Shown in pieces: positions 50,418 to 63,364 of a DNA stretch of 64,000 bases (the first letter of the stretch is position 1; every line of letters begins with the position of its first letter). Position numbers and translations under genes: made by a program. Below the pieces are notes generated by a model that worked only from the letters and a program-made list of their open reading frames with translations, was not told the DNA's origin and ran no database searches. Origin of the DNA: Ichthyophthirius multifiliis (Eukaryota > Ciliophora > Oligohymenophorea > Hymenostomatida); the NCBI RefSeq assembly GCF_000220395.1, contig NW_004086305.1, positions 1 to 64,000 on the forward strand. The letters are read 5' to 3'.

Positions 50418-52566
50418 ATGATTGCAAATACAAAAAAAAATCATCATCTGATATCTTAATAGGAAAAAATCTATAAAGGAGAAGAATTGAATCCATTAAT
50501 AACTTGTGGTCCAATATCGTAACGTAGTTTTAAAGATATAACATTTATATTTATTTATATATTATTTTGGATTGGAACAATATTTATTGCATCTTTTGCT
50601 ATTGAAAACGGAAATATAAATAAGATTTTTTCTCCATTTGATCCTGATGGTTTTTAAATATAAAAAAATATATAAATATATATATATATATATTTATATA
50701 TATACATAAATATTTATATTTTATTTTTAATATTTAATTTAATTATTTTACAAATTTTTATAATATTTATAGGAAGATAATGCGGATTCGGTGAAGCTTA
50801 GGATTATCCTTACATGCATTTTAATAATATTTTAAAATCTTCATTAGGTTTCGATAAATATTATGCTTGCGTAAAGGAATGTATAGTTGATTAAAGTAAA
50901 TAAAAAGTTTATTGTTTGAGAAATAAATATATTTAAGATTGTAATTAAATTGAAAATTATATATCAAATAAATGTAAAATTTTTTTTTTTTTTAATAATT
51001 TTCTTATTAAATCTTTATTTATAAAAAGTTTTATCTTTATGTATTCCTATATAAAGTGAAGAAATACAATATTTAAGAGATATATTAAATATTGGAAATC
51101 CTGAATAATATATAAGTGATCTAAAAACAGCAATTCCATTATTTATTGGAATATTTATATTATCTTTTTGTGTTTCGTAAAAAGAAAAAAAAAACATAAC
51201 AAATTATTTTTATTTTTAATAAATTTAATATAGATTAATTTTTTTATTTCTTTTGAGAATTTGTGCTGGATTTATTACTTGGATTATATTTAGTGGATAT
51301 TTTATTGGATTAATATCTTTAGGATTTATTTGTATATTTAATAATTAGGAATATGAAGAACAAAGATAGAAACTTTAATTAATAGGACTTTTCTTATTTT
51401 TAATTACCATATTTTCATTTATTATTTTTATTTGCTATTTTTCTAAAATTAGAAGCTCAATTGCTATAATGAAGGCATCTTCAGATTTTACAAGAAAAGT
51501 AAATATATAAATTTTATTATTTTATAAAAAAAAAAATAGACTTTTAGTATATTCTTTATACCAATTTTATTATCAATTTTCGTTTTTTTATATTTTGCGT
51601 TTTGGACATATATTGTATTACATATATTTTCTTCTGGAAAAATAAAAAACAACGAAATTAGTCCTTTACCATAATTAGAATTGAATTCAATTACTAAATT
51701 TTAAATATTTTACTATATTTTTGGTTTATTTTGGAATATAGAACTTTCTATTGCTGTATGTTAATTAACTATTGCAAGTGCTGCTTGTATGTGGTATTTT
51801 TCACATAGACCTTATTGTTAAACATAAAATAGTGTATTAAAATCTTTTACAAGGGCTATGACATTCCATTTTGGTTTTATTTAATTAATTTATTTATTTT
51901 ATATTAACTTTTATTGAAATTTATAGGTTCTGTGTTATTTGGAAGTTTAATTATTAGTATAGTTTAGTTAATTAAATTTTTAGTTAATTAAATATATAAT
52001 GATATTAAAAAAGTAGTTGTTTCTGATAATAATACTTAAAATTATTTTATTAAATGTTGCAGATGTTGTTTATTTTCTTTTGAAAAATATATTAGATTTA
52101 TTAATAATAATGCATTTATTATCGTGGCTTTAACAGGTGAAAGTTTTATTAATTCTGCAAAATAATCATTTTCTATTGTATATAGAAATTAATCTTAAAT
52201 GTAAATTTCTTAAGGAATAGGAAGTATTTTTTCTACTTTTGGTAAATATTTCATTTCTATCTTATGTACAGGTTCTGGATATATAATTATTATGAATGTA
52301 AAATATTTCAATGATAAGATATTTTCACATTTATTTGTTTGTTTTGTAAGAAAATTTTAAATATTATTATTTTATTTAATTTTTTTTTTTAAAAAAAAAA
52401 GGTCTTTTTTGTTATTTCTTATACTGTCGGATCTATTTTTATGAATATTTATGGAATGGCTTCTGATAGTCTACTTATTTGTTTGCTTTCTGACAAAGAA
52501 TTAAACAAAGGAAAATTACGTGCATGTCCTGATACACTTTAAGAATTCGAAAATAAATATATGTGA
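50418..52566 (+). CDS. Choline transporter-like protein (SLC44/CTL family)
   Basis: SLC44 proteins are multi-pass membrane proteins carrying choline or ethanolamine. After a short cytosolic head and a first membrane segment (FIFIYILFWIGTIF) comes the family-typical loop: PFDPDG, then a break by an intron, then CGFGEAQDYPY and a cysteine-rich extracellular loop. Further membrane segments include FIGLISLGFICIFN, IPILLSIFVFLYFAFW and ISYTVGSIFMNIYG. The conserved tail part has CQLTIASAACMWYFS, ALTGESFINSAKQSF and DSLLICLLSDKE. Several short introns (for example about 50651-50773) split the gene. It ends at TGA 52564. Its neighbourhood with a CDP-ethanolamine pathway gene 7 kb away is suggestive of phospholipid metabolism but is not evidence of co-regulation. 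Confidence 0.8.
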
Positions 52567-52716
52567 AAAGAACATTTATTATATTTTTAAAAAAAAATTA
52601 AAAATAATAATATTTTTTTTTTTTCAAAAAAAAAAAATAATATCCGAAAAAAAAAAAAAAAGGAAATAAAAAAGGAAAAAAAAGGAAAAAAAAAAAACAA
52701 AAAAATATTAAAAAAA

Positions 52717-54423
52717 AATGAATAAAGAATAAATATTTTTAAAATTAACTTTTTAAGAAAAACTTGAAGAAGCCGAATATTTATATAACCTTCCTGCACC
52801 CGAAGAAAGACCTTTTGACAATAAATACAAATCTCGGGAAATCCTTTAAGCCCTTTTAAACCACGAATATTTCTCTAATCCAGAATATACCCAAAATGAG
52901 CAAAAAATAATATGCAAAGCAATCATAAAATTTAAATTAGGCGCTAATTTTTCTGATACAGAAGAAAACTCACAAGCCGAATCTGAATATAAGCAATCTT
53001 TAGAACTTTTCTAGTAATTAGAAGTTGAAAAAATTCGTCCATATTTAACCTATGTTTAAGAAATATATAATATATTTGGACTCCTATACATTAACAGAGA
53101 CGAAAATTAAATTGGCCTATCTCTTTTGGGTAAAAGCAAAGACTTATATAACTATCTAAAACTACTTCCCGAATACAAAATTACTTAAAAAGAGTCTTAT
53201 TCGAACCTTTTATAGGAATAAAATTCGCAAAAATTTACTTATACATACTCCGGAGGCATTTTCTATCAAAAAATAGAGTCTAATTTCACTCATACCCTCT
53301 TCTATTTAGCCTAAGCCTACACTAAATTTGGATAAAAAGAATTAGCTGCATAGTATTGTGGTGAAACAATGAAAAGATAGCACTCTACTTAGACTTTTTA
53401 AATAAAAGACTTTTGCGTAAATTGTATTAATTTAGCTGAATATTATCAAGGAATAGGTCATTTTGCATAAGCTTAATATATTTTGTTGTGTGGGGAAAGT
53501 GTAGTGCCTTAAGGGAAAAAAAGAAACTTAAAGCCACTATACATATGAGTTTGGGAAGAATGCTTTTGGATTTTTTGGAATATTCTGTAAAAGTTTTAAA
53601 AACTGAATTAAATAAAGAATAGGAAATAAAAAATTTCACTAATATAATTAATAAATAAAATCTTGTATTTGATTCTATTGTAAATTTATAGTTTGTTAAT
53701 CTTAAAGTTCCCTAAAATGTAGAAGACGCGAAGAGTATTTTTAGACAAGCCAATACTTAATATAAAAGGGCTTTGGAACATTTTGTTTTGAATGGATTCG
53801 TTACAGAACATGTTTAAATAGTATAAGATTAATCCAAATTATATAAAAATATTATACAATTAGAAGATAATATAGGAAAGATAGTTACCATACTTGAAAA
53901 AAGAGCGGAGTTATTAGAGCCTATTTACAATGAATTAAATCCTAAGGCCTACATTGAAACTTCTTAAAAATTGCTTGTCGAAATCGCTGAAATATACAAT
54001 GATATGTATACAATTAAATTTCAGGAACTTTTTGTTAATAATTAAAATAAAACACCAAAACCAAGTAAAATTGCAGAAATGAATAAGTGGGCCAAAAAAG
54101 CGATTGAACATTACGAAAAAATTTCGTCTTTACTTTTTGAAGACAAAGATATGGTAAGAGATACTTAGTTCCATCATTCAGTAATTAATGCGAAGTTTAA
54201 TATAGCTAAGGCATATTCGAAAATCTTCGAACAAGAAAAAAAAGATAGAATTGAAGCACTTAAGTAGTCTTTGAATGTTTATAAATGGATATCGAATTAT
54301 ATTTAAAAAGATGTGTATAAAAATGGAGTTATTGATGTTAATTTCGCAAATGAATTGCAAATGTGTAATGAAATGGTTGATCTTTTGCCAAGTAAAATTG
54401 ATAAGGTTGCTATGTAATAATGA
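52717..54423 (+). CDS. KIF-binding protein (KBP) homologue
   Basis: KBP binds kinesin motor domains and blocks their microtubule binding. The protein has helical, TPR-like organisation, including KLGANFSDTEENSQAESEY, YVQEIYNIFGLLYINR, SNFTHTLFYLAQAYTKFGQ and a C-terminal KWAKKAIEHYEKISSLL followed by FHHSVINAKFNIAKAYSKIF, the order seen in KBP. No intron. At 53517-53524 a 7-A run breaks the frame; an eighth A restores it (GKKKKLKATIHMSLGRML). With that repair the length is about 568 residues, in the range of animal KBP. It lies between a transporter and the WD40 gene, all on the plus strand. Confidence 0.78.
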
Positions 54424-54697
54424 TATATTAGTTTGTTTAAAAATTATAATTTTATTTAATTATAATTTTTATGTTTTTTTAATAATATTTATTTTAAATT
54501 TTTTGTTTTGTTTTTTTTTTAACATATTTCGTAAAAATATTTATTTTTAGGACAACTTATTTTTGAATAAATATTTTATAAAGCATGATTATGAATAAAA
54601 ATATTTAATTATAAATTATAAAGAAAAAATAATAATTATATTAAAATACTAAACTAAATTATTCTTTTTATATTAAATAAAAATTAAGGCTAAATAA

Positions 54698-57600
54698 ATG
54701 ATAATAAACCCAAATGATTCGAGTATATCGAATTTTAATTTAGATGAATTAGTTTAAAAAATAATTAATTATCGAAACGAAAAAAATTTCATATTATATG
54801 AAAATATTAATGAAAATTTTATCATTTAAGTCCTCGAAAAAGATAGAATGATAGATTTAGATAATTATTTTAAATTAAAAAAAATAGACATTATAGAATT
54901 TGTTAAATATTTTATTTCAAATATTATAAAAAGAGATGATGAAGCAATATATATCATAATTGCTTCAATTGATTTATTTAGGTCAATATCATAAAAACTT
55001 AGCCTTTCTTAATATATATAAATGAGTGATATAACATCATATATATGTGACGTATATTAAAAATATATAAATGTATATCTTTTTTTCTTTTTTTTTAAGA
55101 GTAAACAATAAAAAAATCATAGTCAATACAAAATTTAATCTTTTAATTTTCCGGAATAATAAAAATATAAAATTGATCCTTCAAAAGTAAGAGATGTAGA
55201 TATTAATATGGCTCCAATATATGGTAAAAATGATGAAGGTATATAAAGGCTAGTAAAATAATAAATATAAACAGATTCAACTCATCATATAAATCATAAT
55301 GTTAAAGCGTAAAATAAATTTAATTTTTTTTATTTATTTTAAATATTTAAGAGGACTATATGCTGAAGCTATAAATAGTATAATAAGTATAGATACTTTA
55401 TCAGATAAAATAAATATACATGACATAAATTGTAAATAAACATAAATAATAAAGCCTTCAAGCAAAAATATATCTGAATAAGTAAAATAAACAAGACTGA
55501 ATGAAAATATAATCTTCGGGATTGCTTGGAGTGAAAAGTAATAAAGATTAGGGGCTACTATGAAAGATTTTAAGCTTATATTTTGGGATAAATGTGATAA
55601 TTTTAAATATGAAAAAGAGATTTAAATTCAGAATTTGATAAGTTAATATTAAACGAATATTTGGTATATTGAATTCATTAATTCTTGGATAACTACTAGT
55701 AATAAGAATTAATTATATGTATGGGATTTGGAAAAGGAGATAATTATTAAAACTTTATCTTCTCCAAAAATAAAACAATCAATATTTAATGTTGTTGAAA
55801 TTTAATAGTTTAAATTATTGGCTGTGGGTTCATTAGAAAAATTAATAACAGTATGGGATTTTTAAAAAAACTAAATTATTTAATAGATTGAATGTTCAAA
55901 GGCTGGAGTTCATTCTTTTAGTTATTTTTAAACTTATTAAGTATTTGTATGTTCTGGTTTTTCTAATAATGTTTATATTTATAATTTAGAACCAAATAAT
56001 TTTGATATTATTTATAAAGGAGAACTTATTGGACATCAAAGTATGGTTAGTACTGTTGATTGTATTGAAAAAACTTGTATGATTTTGAGTGCAGATGATA
56101 CAGGAACTATAAAAATTTGGGACATAAGGACCCTTAAGTGTATTTAGTCGATTAATTGTGGCCTGAAGACTATTATTACGAAACTTATTAATATTTATTA
56201 GAAAGGGAAGCTATGTTTTTTAGGAACTAGGATTAATATGATCGATTTTTCGGAAAAGGATATTATTATAAAAAAATAAAATAAAAAAAATGAACTGTTT
56301 CCGGTTAAAATTGATTTTTTGTAAGATTAAATTGTGGCTATTACTAGAAAAGACATTAGGTATTTATTTTATTTATTTATAGAACATTTTTTTTTTCATA
56401 TAGATTTATTGATTTAGATAATGGTAAGATTTCTTAAATTTTTGTTGGTTTATTCGAAAAAACAGATGATATAACTGTATTTAAATAATATTATTAAGGA
56501 AACAAATTTATAATAGGTATAATATATATTTAAATTAATAAATAATATATAGTATTTTATATATTTATATAAATAGGAAATAATAAAGGAAATATAGAAT
56601 TACATGATATGTTTAATGGTGAATTATTACATAAATTAGGCTCACATAGTAATGAAGTAACGTGTATAAAATTTGACTATTTAAATGATATGATCATTTC
56701 TGGTTCTTGGGATTCAAGTATAAAAATATAAAATCTAAACGAAAAAACATTTGAAATAAAAAGATAAATCAATAATTGCTTTTATAATAAGGAAATTACT
56801 TTTATCGAACTTTCTGTTTATCACAATCTTTTATTTATGGCTTCTAATTCTGAAAAAATATATATTTATGATTATGAATTTACTAAATTGCTTTCATGTA
56901 TTGAATTAAATTTAAATGTATTTTTATTATTATTATTTAAAATAAAAATTATCAAAAAATGTATAGACTGAACCAACATCAATTAGAGTAATTAATGGTT
57001 TTTGTCTTGTTTTAATAGCTTCAAATGATGGATATGTATATGTTATGCATTTTAATAAAAAAGAACTCCAGTTTAGTGCAAAACTTATTGCTATATTAGA
57101 TATTGATTTGTTAATAGGTTTAAAGAAAACTCCAAAAGAGGAATAAAAAAAAGAAAGTATATCCATATCAGCAGAAAAAAATCAAAATATAACACCTATA
57201 AATGCCTAAAAAGATAAAAAAAGATTTTAAAATTTAAACTAAAAATCAAAATATTCAATAAGATTTAATTTTATTGATAATATACAAACAGACAGTAATA
57301 CTTCTAAAAGTAACTTATCTTATCAAACTATTAATCAATTAGAATTTACTAATAAAAATAAATAATAATAAAAAAATAATATTTTTTGTAAATCAGTTTC
57401 TAAATATGCACAACCTTAGAATTTTGCAGAGTAAGATATTCAAAAATAAAGCAATAATTAGATTTAACTTGAATAAAATGAGAAAAACTAATATTTTGTG
57501 TGCAAATTTGTAGTCGATTATGAATTAAGTTTACAAAATTAAATTTCTGTTTGTAACCTTTATTGTGCTTTAAATAAAGGGAGTATTATTGCTTTAGATT

Positions 57601-57739
57601 TATTAAATATTATTTCTTAATTTGATAATATTTTTTATGTAGAACATGCCAATAAAAGATAAAATTATAATGCTAATAGAGTTTGCTAGGAAAATTTTTT
57701 AAAAGTAAAAATTATATATTAAAAATTATAAATGTATAT

Positions 57740-57778
<39 letters not shown>

Positions 57779-59423
57779 TATATATAATATTTTATTTATA
57801 TTTTAATATTTTATAGAATGTTTATCAATTAAATTACGAAAATATTTTAATAAATCCAAGTAGTAAAATAAGTGATGAGGGGAAAATATCATATAAGAAA
57901 CCTTATTTTTATAAAAAAATTCTCTTTTTTAATATTCCGAATGCTCATAAAGACATTATAACATAAATAAAAATACTTTTTTTAAATGAAAAATATTTAC
58001 TAACAGGATCTATGGATTTTTATATTAAAATTTGGGATAGAAAAACTGGATTTTTAAAGGGAAGTTTGAATATAAATCATCCTTTACCTATATCTATGGA
58101 ATATAGAAAACGATAAATCTTAATAATAAAAAAAGAAGGTTATTTATGCGTTAAAGATTATAGATGTAATTTTTTAAAAATACTCTAAGTAAATGTCTTT
58201 TAGGGAATTAAAAAATATAAAAATTGTTGATTTTTTAATAAAAGTCTAACAAGAAACAAATACTTAAAATAACGCTGAAAAAAATAAAGAAATTTTACTT
58301 ATGAAGGACTAATTTTCGCCCCTAGACCTCTAATTTGATAAAATGAAGCAAGTTTTTATAAACGAAATTAAAGGACCAACTCTAAAAAGAATGGAAGTTA
58401 ACAAAAGAGTAGCCTAAGCCACAAATGCTTTTAAAATTAATGAATAGGAAAAACACTAGGAAAAAAAATTAATCAAAAAAAAACCTAAAATGCTTGAAGG
58501 AGATGATATTTTATTTTTTTTAGATTAAAAATATAAAGAAAAAATTCTTTATAATGAGCATAAAAATGCTTCTACTCATTATTCGAAATAAACATAAGAG
58601 TTATAAAAGAAATTAGATTAGTCTTTAAATTAAAAAAAGTATTTATTTTATGTTTATATAAAAAATATAATATTAATGTTTTAAAAGAATATAATGTAAT
58701 AGCTTATAGAGAAATAATAATAGATAGAAAGCAATTTCTCCATCTTAAAAAGCTTCCTTTTCTAATAATATAGAATAAATTAAATATAAAAATAATTTCT
58801 AAAAAGACGTGAATGTTAGTAATTAAAAAAATAAGTTTTTTAAAGAAAATGTTTGCTAGAATTTTTATTAATATGCTCTTTGTAAAGATTATTTACCAAA
58901 TAAAAAGACTCAGTCTTAAAAATGTTCTTTTTCTTAATCTAATAATTAAGAATCTACTAATATTCAAAGTTTACCAACTAAAATATTTAATTAAGGTTAA
59001 TTGGCCTAAATTCTAAATTAAATGAATATAAAAACTAAAAAATCTCGAATTAGTTGTTCAGGAGATTATTCATATATTCTTTAAACTTTTTTTTCTAAAT
59101 AAAATCAACCTAAATAAGATAATGAAAGCTTTATCTTGAGAAGTTAAGCAAATTAAAATAATATGGATATTTTCTAAAATAAAAAAAATTATTCTCTTTC
59201 CGTACTTAAAAATATTATTTAATTACCTTAATTAAGTAATTCTATAAGTACTACTAATAATCCTTCTTTTTAAAATTCTTTTAGAAAATAAAACAATAAT
59301 AATAAACATTTGTTTGAATAATAAGAACAATTATTTTAGGTTTAAAAATTTACTAATTTATAAAATTTAAAAAGCCCTGAAAATTCATTCCATATAAAAT
59401 CTATTTTCCGTGATTATAAATGA
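54698..59423 (+). CDS. Large WD40-repeat protein
   Basis: Many exons. WD40 blades are recognisable along the protein: FKLIFWDKCDNF, QLYVWDLEKEIII, LITVWDFQKN, SADDTGTIKIWDIRTL, SGSWDSSIKIQNL, and near the C-terminus TGSMDFYIKIWDRKTG. About 13-14 repeats suggest two propellers, with a non-WD head of about 130 residues. After 58200 the protein becomes Lys/Gln-rich (IKGPTLKRMEVNKRV) and then Ser/Asn/Gln-rich to TGA at 59421. An intron at about 58640-58688 places that tail in frame. Long WD40 proteins of this kind often serve cilia or motility, which is inference. Some exon boundaries in the middle were not fixed. Confidence 0.72.
57742..57774. repeat. (AT)n tract inside intron
   Basis: AT dinucleotides in an intron of the WD40 gene (about 57706-57817). 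Confidence 0.75.
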
Positions 59424-59730
59424 TACTTTTCTTTATTAAATAAATATTATATAATAAAATATTTATTTTACTAATATTATTTTTTTTCTATATTTATATT
59501 ATTATTAATTTCAAATTGTTTTTTTATATTAAATTTTATTTATGAATATACATTATAATACAGAAAAGGAAAAATTGATTTCCTTATTAATTTTCAAATT
59601 ATTTTAAAGAATTAATAAAAATATCTTTATTTTTATTAAAATCGAATACTATAACTTGTTTTGTTTTTAAACAAAAAATAAACACATATATATAATTTAA
59701 AAATTAAATAAATAAAAATATCTAAAAAAA
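59424..59730. other. AT-rich spacer
   Basis: T/A-rich sequence of about 300 bases containing the promoter of the cytidylyltransferase gene. Nothing else was recognised. Confidence 0.6.
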
Positions 59731-61475
59731 ATGGAAACTGACAAACAAGATTTAAAAAATGATTAATTTTTAGCTTAATTGCTTGCTTAATTAATAAATA
59801 ATAGACAGTTCGAAGAATAAAGTTTTGTACAAAGAATATTGTAAGTCTCCAAATAAAATTAAAACTAAAATCTTTAAAAAGACGTAGATATAAGAATAAC
59901 TTAATTCCGATAATATATATAATCTGAATTTTAGAAATTATAAGTATAATCTTAACCATAAATAAGAAATAATCTTTCTCCTATTAAATAATAAAAAGTT
60001 AAAAGAGTATATGTAGATGGTTGCTTTGATTTAATGCATTCTGGACATTTTAATGCTATAAGATAAGTAAAATTAAATATTTATTTATATTTTTATAATA
60101 TTAATAATTAAAAAAAAGGCTAAATAATATTGTGAAGTTTTAGTTGTAGGAGTTATTGCTCAGGATGAAATCACAAAAAGGAAAGGACCTCCAGTTCTCT
60201 AATATGAAGAGCGTTTAGCTATAGGTTTTTATTTTTATAATCATTTTATTTTATAATTTTATAAATAATTTTTATATATATAGCAAAAGCATGTAAATGG
60301 GCTGATGAAATCTGCGAAAATGCCCCTTATGATCCAACTATAGAATTATTAGATAGATTAAATTGTAGTCATGTTGCACATGGTGATGATATGATTATAG
60401 GCCCTGATGGATCAGATGCCTATTCAATGTTTAAAGAATCAAATAGAATGATGTTTTTTAAACAAATAAATATTTTTCATAAGCCTTTTTTTATAAAAGT
60501 ACTTTTAAAAGAACTGAAGGTATCTCTACAACTGATATTGTAGGAAGACTTTTATTAATGACAAAAAATTAACCAAATTAAGATATGGTACTTTTTTTTA
60601 CTTTTTTCATTTATTTATTTTATTAGAAAAAAATAAGAAAATACAGTTAAGATAGTGGTGTTGCAGTTAGTAAATTAGATAATTTAACGGCTGAAGAAGA
60701 AAAGAATGAAGAAGTACATGAAGTACAAAAAGAATAATAAATTAATAACTAAAAATATTAATAATAAGTTGAATAAGCAGAATAAAAAGTTTAAAAAAAG
60801 TTAAAACTTTTAAATACTACAAAAAGAATTAGATAGTTTTCAGCTGGAAATAGAGAACCTAAAGAAGGAGATAAAATTGTGTATATTGATGGGTCTTTTG
60901 ATATGTTACATGTCGGACATATTTAAACCTTATAAAAAGCTAAAGAATTAGGAGATTATTTAATTGTTGGTTTGCATGATGATGAAGTATATTAATATTA
61001 TTACATTGCTTTTTATTAAACAAAAAAAAAGATTATAAACGAAAAGAAAGGAAATAATTATCCTATATATTCTTTATAAGAAAGAGTTTTAAATGTTTTG
61101 GCTATGAAAGTATAATTTTCTATTGTTTTTTTTATTTATTATTTTAATTAGTATGTAGATGAAGTTATTATTGGGGCTCCATGGAATATTAATTAAAACA
61201 TGATAAAAGAGTTTAATATAAGTATTGTTGTGGAAGGAAGTATGACAAAGTAAAAAGTAAATGATTAAACACAAGTAACTAGGGAAGATGATCCTTATAA
61301 AATTCCAAAATAAATGGGAATTTACAGAATTGTTGTATCTGCTTGTAATTTGACAACTGAAAAAATAGTAGAAAGAATTATTGATTAACGATTAAAATAT
61401 TTAGAAATATATAATGTAAAAAATAAAAAATAAGATTTATATTATGAATAGGAAAGAAAAATTAAAGAAATATGA
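59731..61475 (+). CDS. PCYT2: Ethanolamine-phosphate cytidylyltransferase
   Basis: Catalyses CTP + phosphoethanolamine to CDP-ethanolamine, the second step of the Kennedy pathway. Two cytidylyltransferase domains are present, as in eukaryotic PCYT2: the first with VYVDGCFDLMHSGHF, DEITKRKGPPVL and ERLAI, the second with YIDGSFDMLHVGHI and YSLQERVLN. Both HxGH nucleotide-binding motifs are intact. Between them lies a Gln/Glu-rich linker, and an N-terminal extension of about 90 residues is Gln/Asn-rich. Introns near 60069-60118, 60224-60283 and others split the first domain. The product is cytosolic; no signal peptide is seen. Ends at TGA 61473. Confidence 0.9.
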
Positions 61476-63364
61476 AATTTCTTGAAAAAAAATATATAAA
61501 GCATATAATAATTAATTATTATAATATTATCTTTAATAATAAATTAAAATTAAATAATTTAAATAAAATTTGATAATATAATAATTAAAATAAATAATAT
61601 TATTATTAAATATTAAATATATCTTTCATATATTTTTTATTTAAAAAAAAATAATATATAATTACAACTTTTTAAAAAATTAAAATTTTATAATTATTTT
61701 TATTAAAGTTTAAATAAGATATTTATTTTTATTAAAAAATTATATTTATTTTTAATTCAAAATGATTTTTTTTATAATTTGCATGATTTAAGTTTTTCTT
61801 GGTTTCAAAAAACAAAAAAAGCATAATTATTTTATTATAAATTATAGAATATATTTATCTTCAAATAATATAAATACTAAATATAAAGAAATAATTTTTT
61901 TGTTTAGATAATTTTTAAAATAAATATTGTTCTTAATTATAAAAATTTTATAAGTTTTTTCTATTTAAATTTTAAATTTATTTTATATATTATTTAAAAT
62001 GTATTCAATATATAATTTATTTTTTTTATTATTAAATAGCCATCAAATTACAATTTAATCAATTTATAAGAAAATATTATTATAAATATTTCAAAAATTT
62101 TATAATTAAATCATATTAAATAAAAAAAAAAGTAATAATTATTTATTTATATTTTGTTTAATAGTTTCTATAAAATATAGAGAAAAAATATTATTAATAA
62201 ATTAAGAAAAATTTATAATTACTTATGAAATATTATCTAAAAATATTTTATAAAATAACTTTGATGCATAATACATAATAAGTCTTATATTAAATTTAAA
62301 AATATTTTTTTATATTTATATTGTTTTAATTAGTAAATAATTTTTATGTTGATAATATAAAGAATAAACAATAACTAACATATAAAGAAAATATTATTAA
62401 AATAATTAAATAGATAAATATATTTATTTAATAAATATAAAATTAATTTATTTTTATTATTTATTAAAAATAATTATAATGAATGATTTTATATTAAAAA
62501 TATTTATATATTATATATTATAATTTATATTTTATATTATTTTTTTTTATATATTTTTATATAAAAAAATTAATAAATTATAAATTTTATATTTATATAA
62601 ATAATTATATAATTAGATTTAATTAATAAACTTTATATATTTTTTATTTAGAATATATAATTAAAAAAATAAAAAATATTTTTATTTAAGTCTAATTATC
62701 AGAAACAATTAAATAAAAATAATAAAATTATAAAAAAATAAAATGAGATAATAAAAATATCTAAATAAATATTATTAAAAAATAAATAAAAATTTTAATT
62801 CTAAAAATGATTTATTAAATAATTAATATAAATATAAAAATAATTATTAAAAAAAAAAAAAAAAAAAAATATATAAGATATAATATAAATAATAAATTTA
62901 AAAAATAAAATACAAAGTATAAATAAAAAGTATTTATTATTTCGTGTTAATATTAATATGCATTTTATATTTATTTTTAATATTCCGAAAAATATATATT
63001 TTATAATTATTTAATAATATTTTGATATTTTTTTATATATATGTTTTTAAATCAATATATAATTTTATATATATTTTTTATATCAATTATATTTATTTTA
63101 ATATAAATTTATATAAAATAATTTTATTATATTCTTTTAATTTAACACTTATATTTATATTTATTTTTACTTTTTATTTTATGATTTATTAAATTATAAA
63201 TTATAAAAATGAAATTTAATAAACAAAAATGGAATTTTGTTATTTATCGAAAAGCATATTTTTTTTATATAATAAGAATTTTTAAATTATTTTTAATTTA
63301 TATTTAATATATAATTAAATTATTAAAAATATTAATTAAAATTTATTTATTTTTATTGACTAAA
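61476..63364. other. Long AT-rich spacer
   Basis: Nearly 1.9 kb of A/T sequence with the lowest G and C in the window, including a run of about 22 A at 62849-62869. Open frames are common but all are Ile/Lys/Asn/Tyr/Phe low complexity. No gene was recognised on either strand. Confidence 0.65.
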
